Assembly: GCA_000729835.1 (NCBI GenBank)
Contig: JFHB01000022.1
Coordinates: 1 to 64,000 of the forward strand
Reading direction: 5' to 3'
DNA from: Atkinsonella hypoxylon
Taxonomy: Eukaryota; Ascomycota; Sordariomycetes; Hypocreales; Clavicipitaceae
DNA: 64,000 nt
The notes beneath the pieces were generated by a model that was not told where the DNA came from, made no database searches, and saw nothing but the letters and a program-made list of their open reading frames with translations. The first letter of the stretch is position 1. Every line of letters starts with the position of its first letter. A program made the translations under genes and the position numbers. Shown here piece by piece: positions 25,993 to 37,202 of this stretch.

Positions 25993-27303
25993 ATGAAGTT
26001 GGATACAAGAGCTATGCGTCACTTGACGTCTGAAGATTGGAGAGTTCTCACAGCTGTGAGTTTTGTCTGCGCACCCCCATGAGCTACTTGGCACTAACTA
26101 ACCGTGGGGTAGGTTGAAATGGGGAGTAGGAATCATGAGCTTGTACCGACTTCTCTGATAGAAAAGTTGTCGCGACTCAGAGGCGGAGCTAGTGGAGTTC
26201 ATAAAAGCATCTCAGCGCTCGCGAAAGTCGGTCTAATAGCCAGAGTCAAGGAAGCGAAATATGATGGTTACCGCTTGACATATGGAGGTCTTGATTACCT
26301 TGCCCTACACACCCATAGTACTCGTAAAGACCTATACAGTGTAGGCACCAGAATTGGTGTCGGAAAGGAGAGTGATATCATGATCGTGGCTGATGAAACT
26401 GGCACGCAAAAGGTGCTCAAAATCCATCGACTAGGAAGAATATCGTTCCGAACGGTGAAGTCGAATCGCGACTACCTCAAAAATCGAGCGTCAGGCTCCT
26501 GGATGTATCTGTCAAGACTTGCCGCTATGAAAGAATACGCGTTTATGAAGGCACTCTATGCAGAAGGATTTCCCGTCCCGGTCCCGTTGGCCCAGTCACG
26601 ACACACTATTGTTATGACGTTGGTGGATGCCTTTCCTCTGCGACAAATTTCCACGGTTCCCGACCCTGCATCTCTGTATGCTGATCTCATTGCACTTATT
26701 CTCCGACTTGCAAGACATGGCTTAATCCACGGCGATTTCAACGAATTTAACATCCTAATTAAAGAAGAGAAGACGGCGTCAGATGACGGAACCGAATCAA
26801 TAAAATTGGAACCCGTGGTCATTGACTTCCCTCAAATGGTATCTATGGAGCATCAGAATGCGGAAATGTACTTCGACAGAGACGTCGAATGCATAAAGCG
26901 ATTCTTTTCGCGCCGGTTTCATTTCACAAGCACAACCCCAGGACCACTTTTCAAAGATGCTAAAAAACAAATGAAAAAGAGCGGAATGACGAGATTGGAC
27001 GCAGCTGCTGAAGCGTCTGGGTTCACAAAGAAGATGCTGAAGGATCTAGAAGCTGCGATCATAGAACAAGCAGAGAAGAGTACTTCAACTGATTCATCTC
27101 ATTACCTTGATGAAGAAGACGAGGAAGAGCAAGAAGATCATACTAACGAAGATAAAGAGGGCCGAGATGAAGGGATATTAAGCCAAACTTTGATAAATGC
27201 GGCAAACGACGTAGCTCAAAACGATGTGGGAGAGAATGATGTAACCAACAACGCCAGTGACGAGGAAGTGCCGCAATATAACAAGGCAAAAATGAAGATG
27301 TAG
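25993..27303 (+). CDS. rio2: RIO2 atypical protein kinase/ATPase
   Basis: Late 40S (20S pre-rRNA) maturation factor. Two exons, 25993-26055 and 26113-27303 (417 residues); the first exon encodes MKLDTRAMRHLTSEDWRVLTA, the typical RIO2 N-terminus. A winged-helix domain covers about residues 1-90. The RIO kinase domain has the Ser-containing loop IGVGKESDI (about 102-110), the ATP-binding Lys in KVLKIHRLGR (124), the catalytic loop HGDFNEFN (227-234, Asp 229) and the metal-binding DFPQM (259-263). The C-terminal tail is acidic (long Asp/Glu runs near 350). The stop is followed at once by a 21-nt T run. Identification is very secure. Confidence 0.97.
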
Positions 27304-27740
27304 TCTTTTTTTTTTTTTTTTTTTTTCTCGAAATACCTAGTGCTGAATCAACATTTCGATTTGCATAATTGTACATTTGCTGATAAACATGGTTCATTCA
27401 TCAGCGTGCCAGTCAGCCTTCATCTCCCGAGTCCAGACGTCTAAGGATCTAAAGTACAAGTTCAACAAAAATGGCCATGAGTCCCTCTGCGCCATGAGTG
27501 ACGAGGTTGTGGCCTTAAAATGCCACCGATAGGTATGCCTGCTCACACTCATCTGGCGAATACATGAAAGACAAGAACAGAATTAAAGGACCAAGACAAA
27601 AAGCAGCAACGAAAAAAATATTGCCACATGGCTGAACATGATACGAGCTGATTAGAAGAGGCAAAAAGAGAGCCAAGCAAAACATACTTCCGTCCAAAAA
27701 AGGAAAAAGGAAAAAAAAAAAGTAGAGGAGACAGAGTCCG
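27304..27740. other. Convergent 3' intergenic region (rio2 / RRM gene)
   Basis: 437 bp between convergent genes. It starts with a T21 tract (27306-27326) and ends with an A-rich stretch near 27700. Probably both 3' UTRs; no gene seen. Confidence 0.5.
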
Positions 27741-29683
27741 CTACTTCTCCTCGCGTCGGGCAGGACCCTTTGGTGAAGGAGAATGGTTCTCATCGGTGAC
27801 GTTGGTGGCAGCCGCGGAATCTGCATGAATGGTCACACTTTCGTCACTATCGGAGGTCATAGAAACAGGAATTTTCGCAACCGTCGTAACGTTCGTCGCG
27901 ATTCTGAGACTACGGTTAGAACAAGTTGGAAGTGCCTCGAGATAGAGCATACTCGGTTGATCCATGTCTGGTACCCGAGTGCCTAATAATGTTGCCATCC
28001 TCGTTTGATGAAGCAGAAAGTCCACTTTATCATGTCAGTAGGACCATGATAGTTATTAGTGAAGGTTTCTGTTCACCTGCGAGAAATCGGCAATGTTCGA
28101 CGCCATTGAGACTGCTGGTTGTAGAGGGTAGGGCTCATGCCAACAAGTGGTGTACCATAAGCCCCGATGTTGTATTCATTCGTGCGAAATTGACGACGTT
28201 CAGCTGTCACGCGCTTCAACTCCTTTTGGGAGGGAGTGTCGGCATATCGAATATTCATGAGGAGTCCTTCGTCTCCAATGCCCATGCCATTATACTTTCG
28301 AATGATTTCATCACAAATCTCGCGGCTTTCAAATCTACAAAAAAGAAAGGAATGAGTAATAACCAACTAAACAAAGTTTAACAAAAGAACACTCACCGAG
28401 CAAATCCAACTCCACGGCTGTTTCCCATGCTGTCGCGGAGAATCTTGCTTGAAAGAATCGTACACCCCATAAAGATAGCACCGAGCTCCTTAGGTCGGGT
28501 CAGAACTTGTAAAGTTACGTGATCAGGTGAACTCACAACTTCAGTCAAAGTCTTGGGTAAATTAGAGATATACAAGTTTGTTGACCCTTCATCTCCCTCA
28601 GCTTTGAGACGGGAATTAAAAGATTCCTATTGCAAATATTAGAAGAATGGCTCGTAGGAGATGTTGCAAAAGTCACTCACCCTCGCAAAACCAACTTCAT
28701 ACCCGAGTCTATGGAACCCACGAATGCACATTTCAGAGTCATGAACGTCAAAAAATTTAGCGAAGCCAAAGCTATTGGATATTAGTTCGCAGTCCGTCCT
28801 AGTCATTGAGTAATACTGACCCTTTGCAAGCCCCAGTTCCAGTATCAATGATTGCCTTTGAGGTTTCGACTGGTCCAAATCGAGATGTGAACTTGTAAAG
28901 CAACTCATCGTCTGTAGTAGGATGAAGGCCACGGATGTAGACGTTGCGGTTGCCAGGAATTCGATTTTCCAAGCTCTGCTCAAGACTTTTCATCTGGCTA
29001 GGTGGTGTAAATACAGCAGGCACAGCTCGGGGGATAGCCGGCTCCTGCTTCAGGAGTTCGTCGACCGTGCGGTCGGGCACCACTGCAAGGGTAGATTTGG
29101 CAAGGTCAGTCTGAAGAGCCGGAAGACCAATCTGTTGAGGGGATGGAGTTGTGTAGGCTGAGCGATCGAGACTTGCAACTCGAGGCCCAGCGTCTCGTTG
29201 AGAAACGGTTCCATAAAACGGCGTCGCTGGAGTTGATTCGGTTGTGGAGTACGAACCCCGGCGATTCTCGAGACCAGGCACATCTGAATGACCACGATCT
29301 ACACGAGCTTGGGTGGCATTGGGTCGTCCAGGAGTATATGGCATCAAGGGCATGGGAAGGCCAACATATGGAGAGCCATAACCAGCGGTTGGGATCCCGA
29401 ATCCAGTATATGGATTTTCGTTGTTGTGGCTCATGCCGAGAGGCTGATGGTTCATGGGGGCAAGGACGTATTGGCCATCTGATCCAACAACGTAGGCAGG
29501 ACCTGGTCCCATGGGCATGTGACCAGAATTACCGGGAATGCTCAGTCCTCCCAGCGAAATTCCTGCAAAATGATTCATCAAATTGCTTGGGTCCGCGGCG
29601 GAGTGTGCGGAGACAGGGCCGTGAACATGTCGCCCTGTGTGATTGGGAAGGTAGGCTGTTCCAATGCTGCTACCGGCGTCCAT
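27741..29683 (-). CDS. Two-RRM RNA-binding protein, MSSP/RBMS-like
   Basis: Binds single-stranded RNA (or DNA) through two RRMs. Inferred exons: 29683-28821, 28771-28681, 28626-28537, 28488-28397, 28334-28077 and 27999-27741 (about 550 residues). Residues 1-255 are Gly/Pro/Met/Ser-rich and disordered. RRM1 starts NVYIRGLHPTTDDELL with RNP1 KGFGFAKFF; RRM2 starts NLYISNLPKTLTE with RNP1 SRGVGFARFES. The segment after RRM2 (ADTPSQKELKRVTAERRQFRTNEYNIGAYGTP) follows in frame. Two points are uncertain. The 48-nt intron at 28536-28489 is in frame without a stop, so retention would insert 16 residues in RRM2. The last intron could instead end at 28025, giving a shorter C-terminus that stops at 27916 (about 500 residues). 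Domain call secure, C-terminus not. Confidence 0.85.
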
Positions 29684-32621
29684 TTTTGCGATCTGCAGAT
29701 TTTAGTTGCGCAAGACTGTGAGTGCTCTAGTACGAGGGACAAATGTTAGTAATCGAGGCTTTATGGTTCTCAAAACAGTAGGCGCCACGAGAAGCACCAC
29801 GACGCATAGTCCGCGGTGGCAATCAAGTCTTGCCAAACTGACGGCATCAACATTTCTTAAATGCAGACATGACTCACTTACTTTGCGAAGAGCAAGGGAT
29901 AATCTTGAGTATTTGGCTGAATATTTCTCAATTCGAAACAATGATCTGTCGCAATGGTGTTAGTGACATGTTGTTTTCGAAACATTGGCGACCATGCTTA
30001 AGATCAGAATATTACTGAGAGGAAGCAAGTGTACGGTAATTTCATCGGGCATGAGACATCAAATAGACTCGACGGACAAGGGGCAAACATGGTAAAGATG
30101 AGAAATAAAAGAAACAAGATGGATAACTCACATTGCTTTCTGATTCGAGTTTTGCGAGACGAAGAAAGCAGCGAGAAAGTACCGAAGGCAAATGTTGCTA
30201 TCAAGAGTTGAAATGAAGCAAGGGAGTCAGTAAGAAGGAACAAGGTCGAGAGCAAATGGCTTGGCTCGTTGTCGAGTGTCAATCTGCGATCAGAAAGGCT
30301 AGAGGGTTCGGATGACCGGTGTTGATGCTAGGGAATTATGGGAAAAGAAAGTTGGGAGAAAAACGCATTGCGGAAGTTGGACGAAGGGGTTAAGAGGTAG
30401 GTATGCTTTCAGGACAAGCGAGGCACCTTACCTAAAAATGGATATAGCTGCTAATAAGGTAATTGCGATGCTTATGCTAGGACGCAGAGGAAGGAGTCGC
30501 GAAGTCTGTGATGCAAGCTAGAAGATACCGGATGCAAGTAGGTGGGCAGTATTGGCCCTGCCGTTCGCTGGCTCACGAACACACAAATTGAAAGAAAGAA
30601 GTAGAGAGCGACGAGGAAGGGGAATAATGGATGGAACGAGCTATGACGACAAGCAGCCAAGTCAAACGAAAGCCTCGTCGCCAGTTGTGACTGTCAGCTG
30701 CCACCTGTTTTCAACTGTCAAGGGAAAGATATGTCGCCTTGGCAGCTGCATAAACGACGGGAATTTGCACGTTCTGCTAGCCCTATTAGAATCAAACAAC
30801 TCCATGTCGTCTTTAATGTCACCGCAGAAGTGTAATAATGTTTGCGCCTGATGAATCAGAGCTGCAGTACCTTTGGCCTTGACCGTCCGTCAATTAAGCA
30901 GTGCCTCAAACCTTCCGTTTCGAATTCGCCCTCGTTGATGCGATAATATTTCTCTCCCTGATGAATATTCCGGGGGAGAGCCGTAAGAAGATCGAACACA
31001 ACAAAAGATAAATTGAATCACTTTGACGATACTGGTTAAACAACAAGTAAGTGAAGGAGGAGAAAGCGGACGATGGATTAACAAGCGGTCATCTCAACAT
31101 GGCCTTGACAGAGAATTGATGCCATTTGGTTGCGACGCGAGGCATGGTGGGACGACCTGGTCTAAATGGAGGCTAGGACTTGACTATACTCCGAACTAGG
31201 GCAACAGCACCAGAAGCAACCATCACGAGCCTGTCTGATTGTTGCTTTTTCACCCATCTCAGACACCTGCACCTCTGATTCACGCGAGTTTGTCCAGGCG
31301 CCTCAGGTGATGGGCTGCACCCTTCGTCCTGCTTCAAGCCATTCGACCAGTGGGGTAAGCCAATGGAGACATCCCAAGCTTTCATTCCGCTTCACAGCCC
31401 ATTAGCGTACATCTGTCAGATGCAAAGTCAGTGTCTTTTTGTTGTTGGCAATTTGAGGCGAGGGAGGAGATGCGAAGCATCCCAATGAGACCCTCGCGTG
31501 TCACGGCCCATGCTAGAACGGACGCTAGTCAGCTGTAAGGCAGGAGCTTGGACTGACACTAGTCATCCCTCTGGTCCGAAGCTGTGTTGCTTTGCCGGAC
31601 GGCGATCAACAAGGTCCCGACCAACAGAACCTGCTTTGCTTTTCACTCATTGAAAATCCCCCATGCTGCCTGAGATATGATAGGCATGGCCGCGTTGCAA
31701 ATTCTCTGTCAAATCTCTCGGGATATTTCGAGGAACATTTTTGGCGCTCTTCATTTCAACAGAAACGATTCGATCGTGGACTGTCTCTTGCTTTTGATTC
31801 AAAAACAGGATATCGCATGATTTCGACCTTGTGTGGTTTCGTGGACAACATCGCCAACCTCAGGTTCGCAACTTCACCAGTCCGCCGCGTTAATGCCGAC
31901 CAAGCAGCTGATGCAAATATCGAAGCGACGAACCCAGCTTTCATCGAAAAACAAAACGATATACCACAAATGCAAGGGAGAGCAAGCAGATTGAACCATA
32001 TCAAGCCTCTCAATGGTCATCTTCGGGGCCGAAAAAGAAAGACTGAGTTTCGAGCTCAGCACTGGAGAAGAGGCAAAACGCTAACTATGGGCTATGTTAA
32101 GTTGAAACATCCCTGTCCCCTTTGTGCCCAATTGCAGCACGTCAGCGATCTGACGCTTGTCAACGTCTCGGCCCGGGTCTATATTAATTGAAGTCTTTCC
32201 CTCGCGGAACCGTGTCGCAGTGCTTATTGGCTTCCGGCGCGACTGCAGATGATTGGCAGCCATTTCTAAAATCGAGGCTAGCTGGGCCATACCCACATAA
32301 AAAATCCCTCCTTGACCGACTATTCCGAAAAAGAGATGTCTCGATTTTAGGGAGGCACCTCAAAAGCAATATGCATCATAAGAACACCTTGCACATTGCC
32401 GTAGGTCGTACGACGCACAGTCCGCTTTATCGACTCGTCAAATCCTCATCGTCTGGGTTTACCTGTTTCAACGTGTCTTCGAGTGAACAGTCCTTTTATG
32501 GAGCGATAGCGTAGCGCTAAGTTCAGCTTATTAACTATGCTCGTCTCTATATTCGAGTTTGACACTCACCTCCTACCCTGAATGTACCTGCCAACTAGAC
32601 TGCCCCTGTACCAATATTTGT

Positions 32622-32622
32622 A

Positions 32623-32653
<31 letters not shown>

Positions 32654-32677
32654 CGTGTGTGCGTGTGTGCGTGTGTA
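32622..32677. repeat. (AT)n(GT)n compound microsatellite
   Basis: About nine AT units run directly into GT/GTGC dinucleotide-rich repeats ending at 32677, in non-coding DNA. Confidence 0.95.
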
Positions 32678-33102
32678 TCCCCCAAGTTAGAGATTTGGCG
32701 CATATTTGGAAAATCATAGTAAAATACTTTTTCATCATAAGTAAAGATCGCCAGGACTGCAGTTAGCTGGATCTCAATCAGAATTACAGGTCATGAGGCA
32801 CAACAAAGTTCTGTAGCGGAATGTCTTATTTTCATCACTTGCGAGAGGATGACAATTTGGGTCTGAAGCGTTTATTTATTTGTCGAAAGTCTGTTGGTAT
32901 TCACCTTATTTATCATGAAAAAGTAGATAAATTGTACGGTATCAAGATCTGAATACCGTAGTTGCCCTCGTTCCATCGGGAACAAAATAGAAGCGCACAA
33001 TCATACTTCGTCGGCAAGACCTAAGAATTGCCATCCAATCGACGGACCCTATCAAGTTACTCTATTCTTATGGCATATAAATGACAAATCACGATTAATT
33101 CT

Positions 33103-33140
33103 GCGAGAACTGAAGTGCTGTAAGTCAGTTCAGTTCTCGC
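33103..33140. repeat. 12-bp perfect inverted repeat with 14-nt loop
   Basis: The arm GCGAGAACTGAA (33103-33114) is exactly complementary to TTCAGTTCTCGC (33129-33140). After one mismatch the stem resumes for two to three more pairs on the outside. It lies in gene-free DNA 367 bp beyond the reductase stop. Confidence 0.85.
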
Positions 33141-33506
33141 TGAGTGACAGCCATGGTGTAGAGACAAAGGCATTTTTGGGTCCCTCACGCACCAGTCATC
33201 CATCAATGCAATAGCCTCCACCTCCTTTCTTACAAATCATTTGTAGATCAGGATTGATCTAAGTCCTAAGACCTGCAGCGATACACAAGATCTCTATCAA
33301 TTAAGAAACCTTTGTAGCTCAAAGCGCCACGGGGCCGTACAAGACGATAAAGATAGGGTCAAAGAGGGTTTTGCCCAAGATTAACGCCGTCATGTAACTT
33401 CATTACAAGTATACAGCCAACTGATTGATGGCCATGCATATATCTAAGAATAACGAGTCAGGTTCATTGAAAAAAAAAACCCTTTTTATATTCGTACTAC
33501 ATTATT

Positions 33507-35719
33507 CTAAGACCACACATCCTCCTACAATCATGGTTAGTTACGCATTTACGGATAAACGAGGAAGAGAAGCTAGGTCTCTGTACGTACCTGATATTGG
33601 TTCGCCGCCCTCATGTTCTTCACAATCTCCTCAGCCTTGGCCTCGGGCACGCCACGTGCCTCAGCGATGATCTGGGCTAGTACGGTGTTGACTTCTCGAG
33701 CCATGTGTGCTGCGTCACCGCATACATAGAAGTAAGCTTTCTGAGAGAGTAACTCGCCGACTTCCTTGGAACGCTCCTTCAGACGATGCTGGACATAGAC
33801 CTTCTCAGACGATTCTCTGGAGAATGCTGTGACGATTTCGAGGCTGCCGCCGAGGATTTTCTTGTATTCCTGTAACTGTCTGTAAGAAATGTGCGCATTC
33901 TAGACTTGAAAAAAAAAGAAAAAAACACGGAGATTACCTCAAATTCGGACTCGTATAGGAAATCCTCGGTACGTTTTCTGCAACCAAAGAAGAGAATTGT
34001 TTTGCCGACGGTAGCTCCATTCTGAGCCTGCTTCACTCGCTCCTGGATGAAACCGCGGAAGGGAGCGACACCAGTACCAGGACCAACCATGATTATGGGC
34101 TTGCCGGGGTCAGAAGGAAGCTTGAAATTGGAGTGACGGACATGCACGGGAACGTGGATTCCATCAAACTTGTTGCGAGGCCCGTTGAGAGCATACGTCT
34201 GGCCAAAGGGACATGGGTTGGGATCACCATTTTGCTTCTGTTTTAGGGCAAGCAAATAGTTGGTCGCCACGCCGCGGAAGGGATCATTTCTGCCGGGAAT
34301 CATTCGCGACTCAATCACAGCAGTGATTGCGATCTTCTTAGGCTGAACGAGGGAAGACGATGAGATGGAGTAATAGCGAGGTTGCAGTTTGTTAAGCCCT
34401 TCGATGAACGCGGAGAAGGGAATATTGGCCCATTTTTGACCTTCGCCAACGGCTTCCAAGAAACGAGCGATGTTGTAGTAATGAGGACCGGTCCTCTCGT
34501 GAAAATACTGCTTATCGCTGCCCAATCTGGTCATCTCAGCCTTGGTATCTTCATCGGGAGAGAAGGCAGCCAGCGTTGCGACGAATTGACGAGAAACGGG
34601 TGCACATATTTCGAGATGGAATCGTACGATGGCATCGTAGGTCGTAGGAGTTGGGAAAGGAACCTTGGCTGTTGGCTCGAGAGCTTTGACACTGATGACC
34701 TTGTTGCGCTTCTCCTTCAATCCAACGATGTCCAAGAATCGGTCGACCTCGGCACCAGGGTTGGTGGGCCAAATCGCAATATGATCACCTGTTTGGTAGG
34801 ACAAGTTGGAGCCACTGATGTCGACCTCCATATGAATGCAATTCCGGTCTTTGGTAGAGAACAGTTCCCGGGACTCCGCGATCGGCGCAATGTAGGGGTT
34901 GTGCGAGTTGAAAGGACCCTTGGCTATGCCGTCGAGGTGCATCTTGTTCGGCTCTCCTAGGTAAACCTCGGGAGACTCAGGAGTAAGGTTCTCACGATCG
35001 ACAATGCCGAATGTAGGTTCGTATACAGCCTCGCGCTCCTCGAGACCCATCTTCTCTGCAAGCGCAGCCCACATGGGATCCTTCCAAGCCAAGAAATCTT
35101 CTTCCATAGTGCCAGCACCGTCGTCACCTTCACCAGCTTCGCCAATGCGATGAGCGCCAAGCCTCTGAAGAGCCTTGTCAACATTGCGGACCATGGAATT
35201 GTAGTGCTCGTAGGTGTTGTTGCCTAGACCGAAAGCCACATAGTTGAGATTGCCCAGAGGGGGGTCATTGCCTTCGGAGAAGCTGACGTCTTCGCCGCTG
35301 ATAAACTCGTAGAACTCGACCGCGTTATCGGTGGGTTCACCCTCGCCATATGTAGCAAGAATAAACATAGCAACCTTATCGCTGGGCATGGCGTCGAGAT
35401 TATTGTACTCATATTCCTCCAGATCAGCTACCATGGTCTCGAGACCAAAGCGGCTCTTGCCCTCCTTGGCCAGACGCGAGGCGTAATCTTCAGCTGTACC
35501 AGTTTGAGATCCGTAGAAGATGACACAGTTCTTGCCAGATTCTTCCATCTTCTCTATAATGTTCCTGGAGCGCCCAGCCTTGGCGCCATTAACTTTCGAA
35601 AAGGCATCGGCATAGGGGTCTTTGGTAACGGCCCATAGCGTACCTTTGGTGAAGTAGGCAAGTGTTCCCAAGAGGATGGCCCCGAGGACAACGATGTCGA
35701 GCGTGTCTAGTTCAGCCAT
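33507..35719 (-). CDS. cpr1: NADPH-cytochrome P450 reductase
   Basis: ER diflavin enzyme passing electrons from NADPH via FAD and FMN to P450s, squalene epoxidase and others. Three exons are inferred: 35719-33938, 33869-33591 and 33524-33507 (692 residues, family norm). An N-terminal membrane anchor spans about residues 9-23 (IVVLGAILLGTLAYF). The flavodoxin domain has IFYGSQTGTAEDYA and ATYGEGEPTDNA; the FAD site is RYYSISSSS; the NADPH sites are GPGTGVAPFRGFIQER and FFGCRK. The last exon is 18 nt and encodes EDVWS, the conserved C-terminus including the Trp that stacks on FAD. The acceptor of exon 2 could lie 6 nt upstream (adding LQ); 33869 was chosen because it gives EFEEYKK as in relatives. 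Identification is very secure. Confidence 0.97.
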
Positions 35720-37202
35720 AAGGGGCAACGCACTCAAGTCAGCGCAGCACAAACGTTACGTCCGTTACGCCCGGAACGGAGAGGATCGACCACGCTCTTG
35801 AAGAATACCGCCTTCCAAACGAGAATCAGCAACGGGGAACCAGATACGGAATGGAGCGAGTGTGATGACGAAAGCAGATCGGTTGCTTGGCGGATTTGGG
35901 GAAGATATTTGGAGGAACAGATGCTGTGGACACCGGACCACTTGACGTCTGGTTAAAATCGATGGATGGCTTGGTGCGTGACCAGTGCCAAGTTGACCTT
36001 CGTCTCCACCAGAGTCCAGCTCATCGGGCCGTCTGCCGGCCACGGGTGCCGCCCCCGGGTTTCGTGGCCCATGGAGCAAGCACTCGACAGTTATTATTAT
36101 TCCGAAAACCAGCTAGGGGCAGGAGCCGGTTCCTCTTATCTAGTTATACATTGAGGTGACACGGGGCACGCGGGTTAAGAAATGTTGAATGTTGCTCACA
36201 CCTTCTATGAGTAGGCTGGACCGGGCACTGTCCCTGACCACCGGTAACGGCACTAACCTGGTAACGAGCTCCACATTGGCAAGACACACGGAGTTTACTA
36301 CTCAGTTGCTAGAAGAAGGAGAAAAAAAAAAAAAAAAAAAAAGTGACATACATTACTATATACACCTTTGTACATCAGATACTCAGCTATATGTCCTTTG
36401 ATAAAATACAAGCTCAATATGTCGGTAAATTGGAACATCATTATAACTACCTAGCCATCTGGTAGCTGCTGGCCTGGCACGCTGGCGGAAAAAAAAATAG
36501 CTTAGATCTCTTTATAAGGGGGTTCAACCGCAATTTTTGCGACACCTCTGCGACCCACTATAATTGCATAATTGCCTACCAGGATGTAGCCCCAATTAAA
36601 TCAGTACTTGCTCTGTATTGGCCAGTCAACAAATATGTAACCTAGCCAAAGGCGGTGTCTTCCCCGCGCTTTGAAGGATGTAGTGCCGACTGGGCAAGCC
36701 GAGCGTCGAGACTCGAGGTGCATCTTGGAATGTTCGCGACAATGGATACGGCCGAACGGCGAACACCCGGGGTACATTTCTGTACGGTCTGCGAAACCTA
36801 TAGATAGATATTATTGGTCTGAGGGATACTCCTTTTTTTTGTGTTGACCTGGGGGATGCTCGGCTGAAGTTGCGAAACATGCCTCGACTGTTCTGGCCTT
36901 CGGTGGATAACATAACCGGTGTGACGCACCGATGAATGATGACTAAGCCCACCAACTTCTATGTGCTTGAGGACTTGTTAGTAGAAGTCGGTGTCCACGT
37001 AAGATTCATTCTTTTGGACAGCTGTCGCGCGTGTTGTGCTTTAACACGCAGGGAGAAAGGGTCGTGCTTGGTTTCATTTTATCCTCAACCGTGCCTGAAC
37101 GGCTTCTCATGAGCTGGCCTGCACTCATACTACGGCCATGCCCTTCTAGCCGCGTATGCCCAACGCTGGACCACAGAGAATTGAGCGGCGGTCCATTTCG
37201 AA
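35720..37202. promoter_or_regulatory. Divergent promoter region cpr1/tao3
   Basis: 1.48 kb between two divergent genes. It includes an A21 run (36322-36342) and GC-rich DNA just upstream of cpr1. Short open frames look random. No named element recognised. Confidence 0.5.

Larger units (their letters stand above)
29684..33506. other. 3.8-kb gene-free region
   Basis: Upstream of the RRM gene and downstream of the P450 reductase. Contents seen: AG-rich leader-like DNA to about 30.6 kb, an orphan 199-codon open frame at 31592-32191 without recognisable motif, an AT/GT microsatellite (32622-32677) and a perfect hairpin (33103-33140). A long or intron-containing 5' UTR for the RRM gene is possible. 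No protein gene can be supported. Confidence 0.5.

Noticed and set aside
31592..32191. 199-codon orphan open frame in the 3.8-kb gap
   Set aside because: No recognisable motif, no intron and no conserved texture; could be part of a transcript but not supportable as a protein gene.
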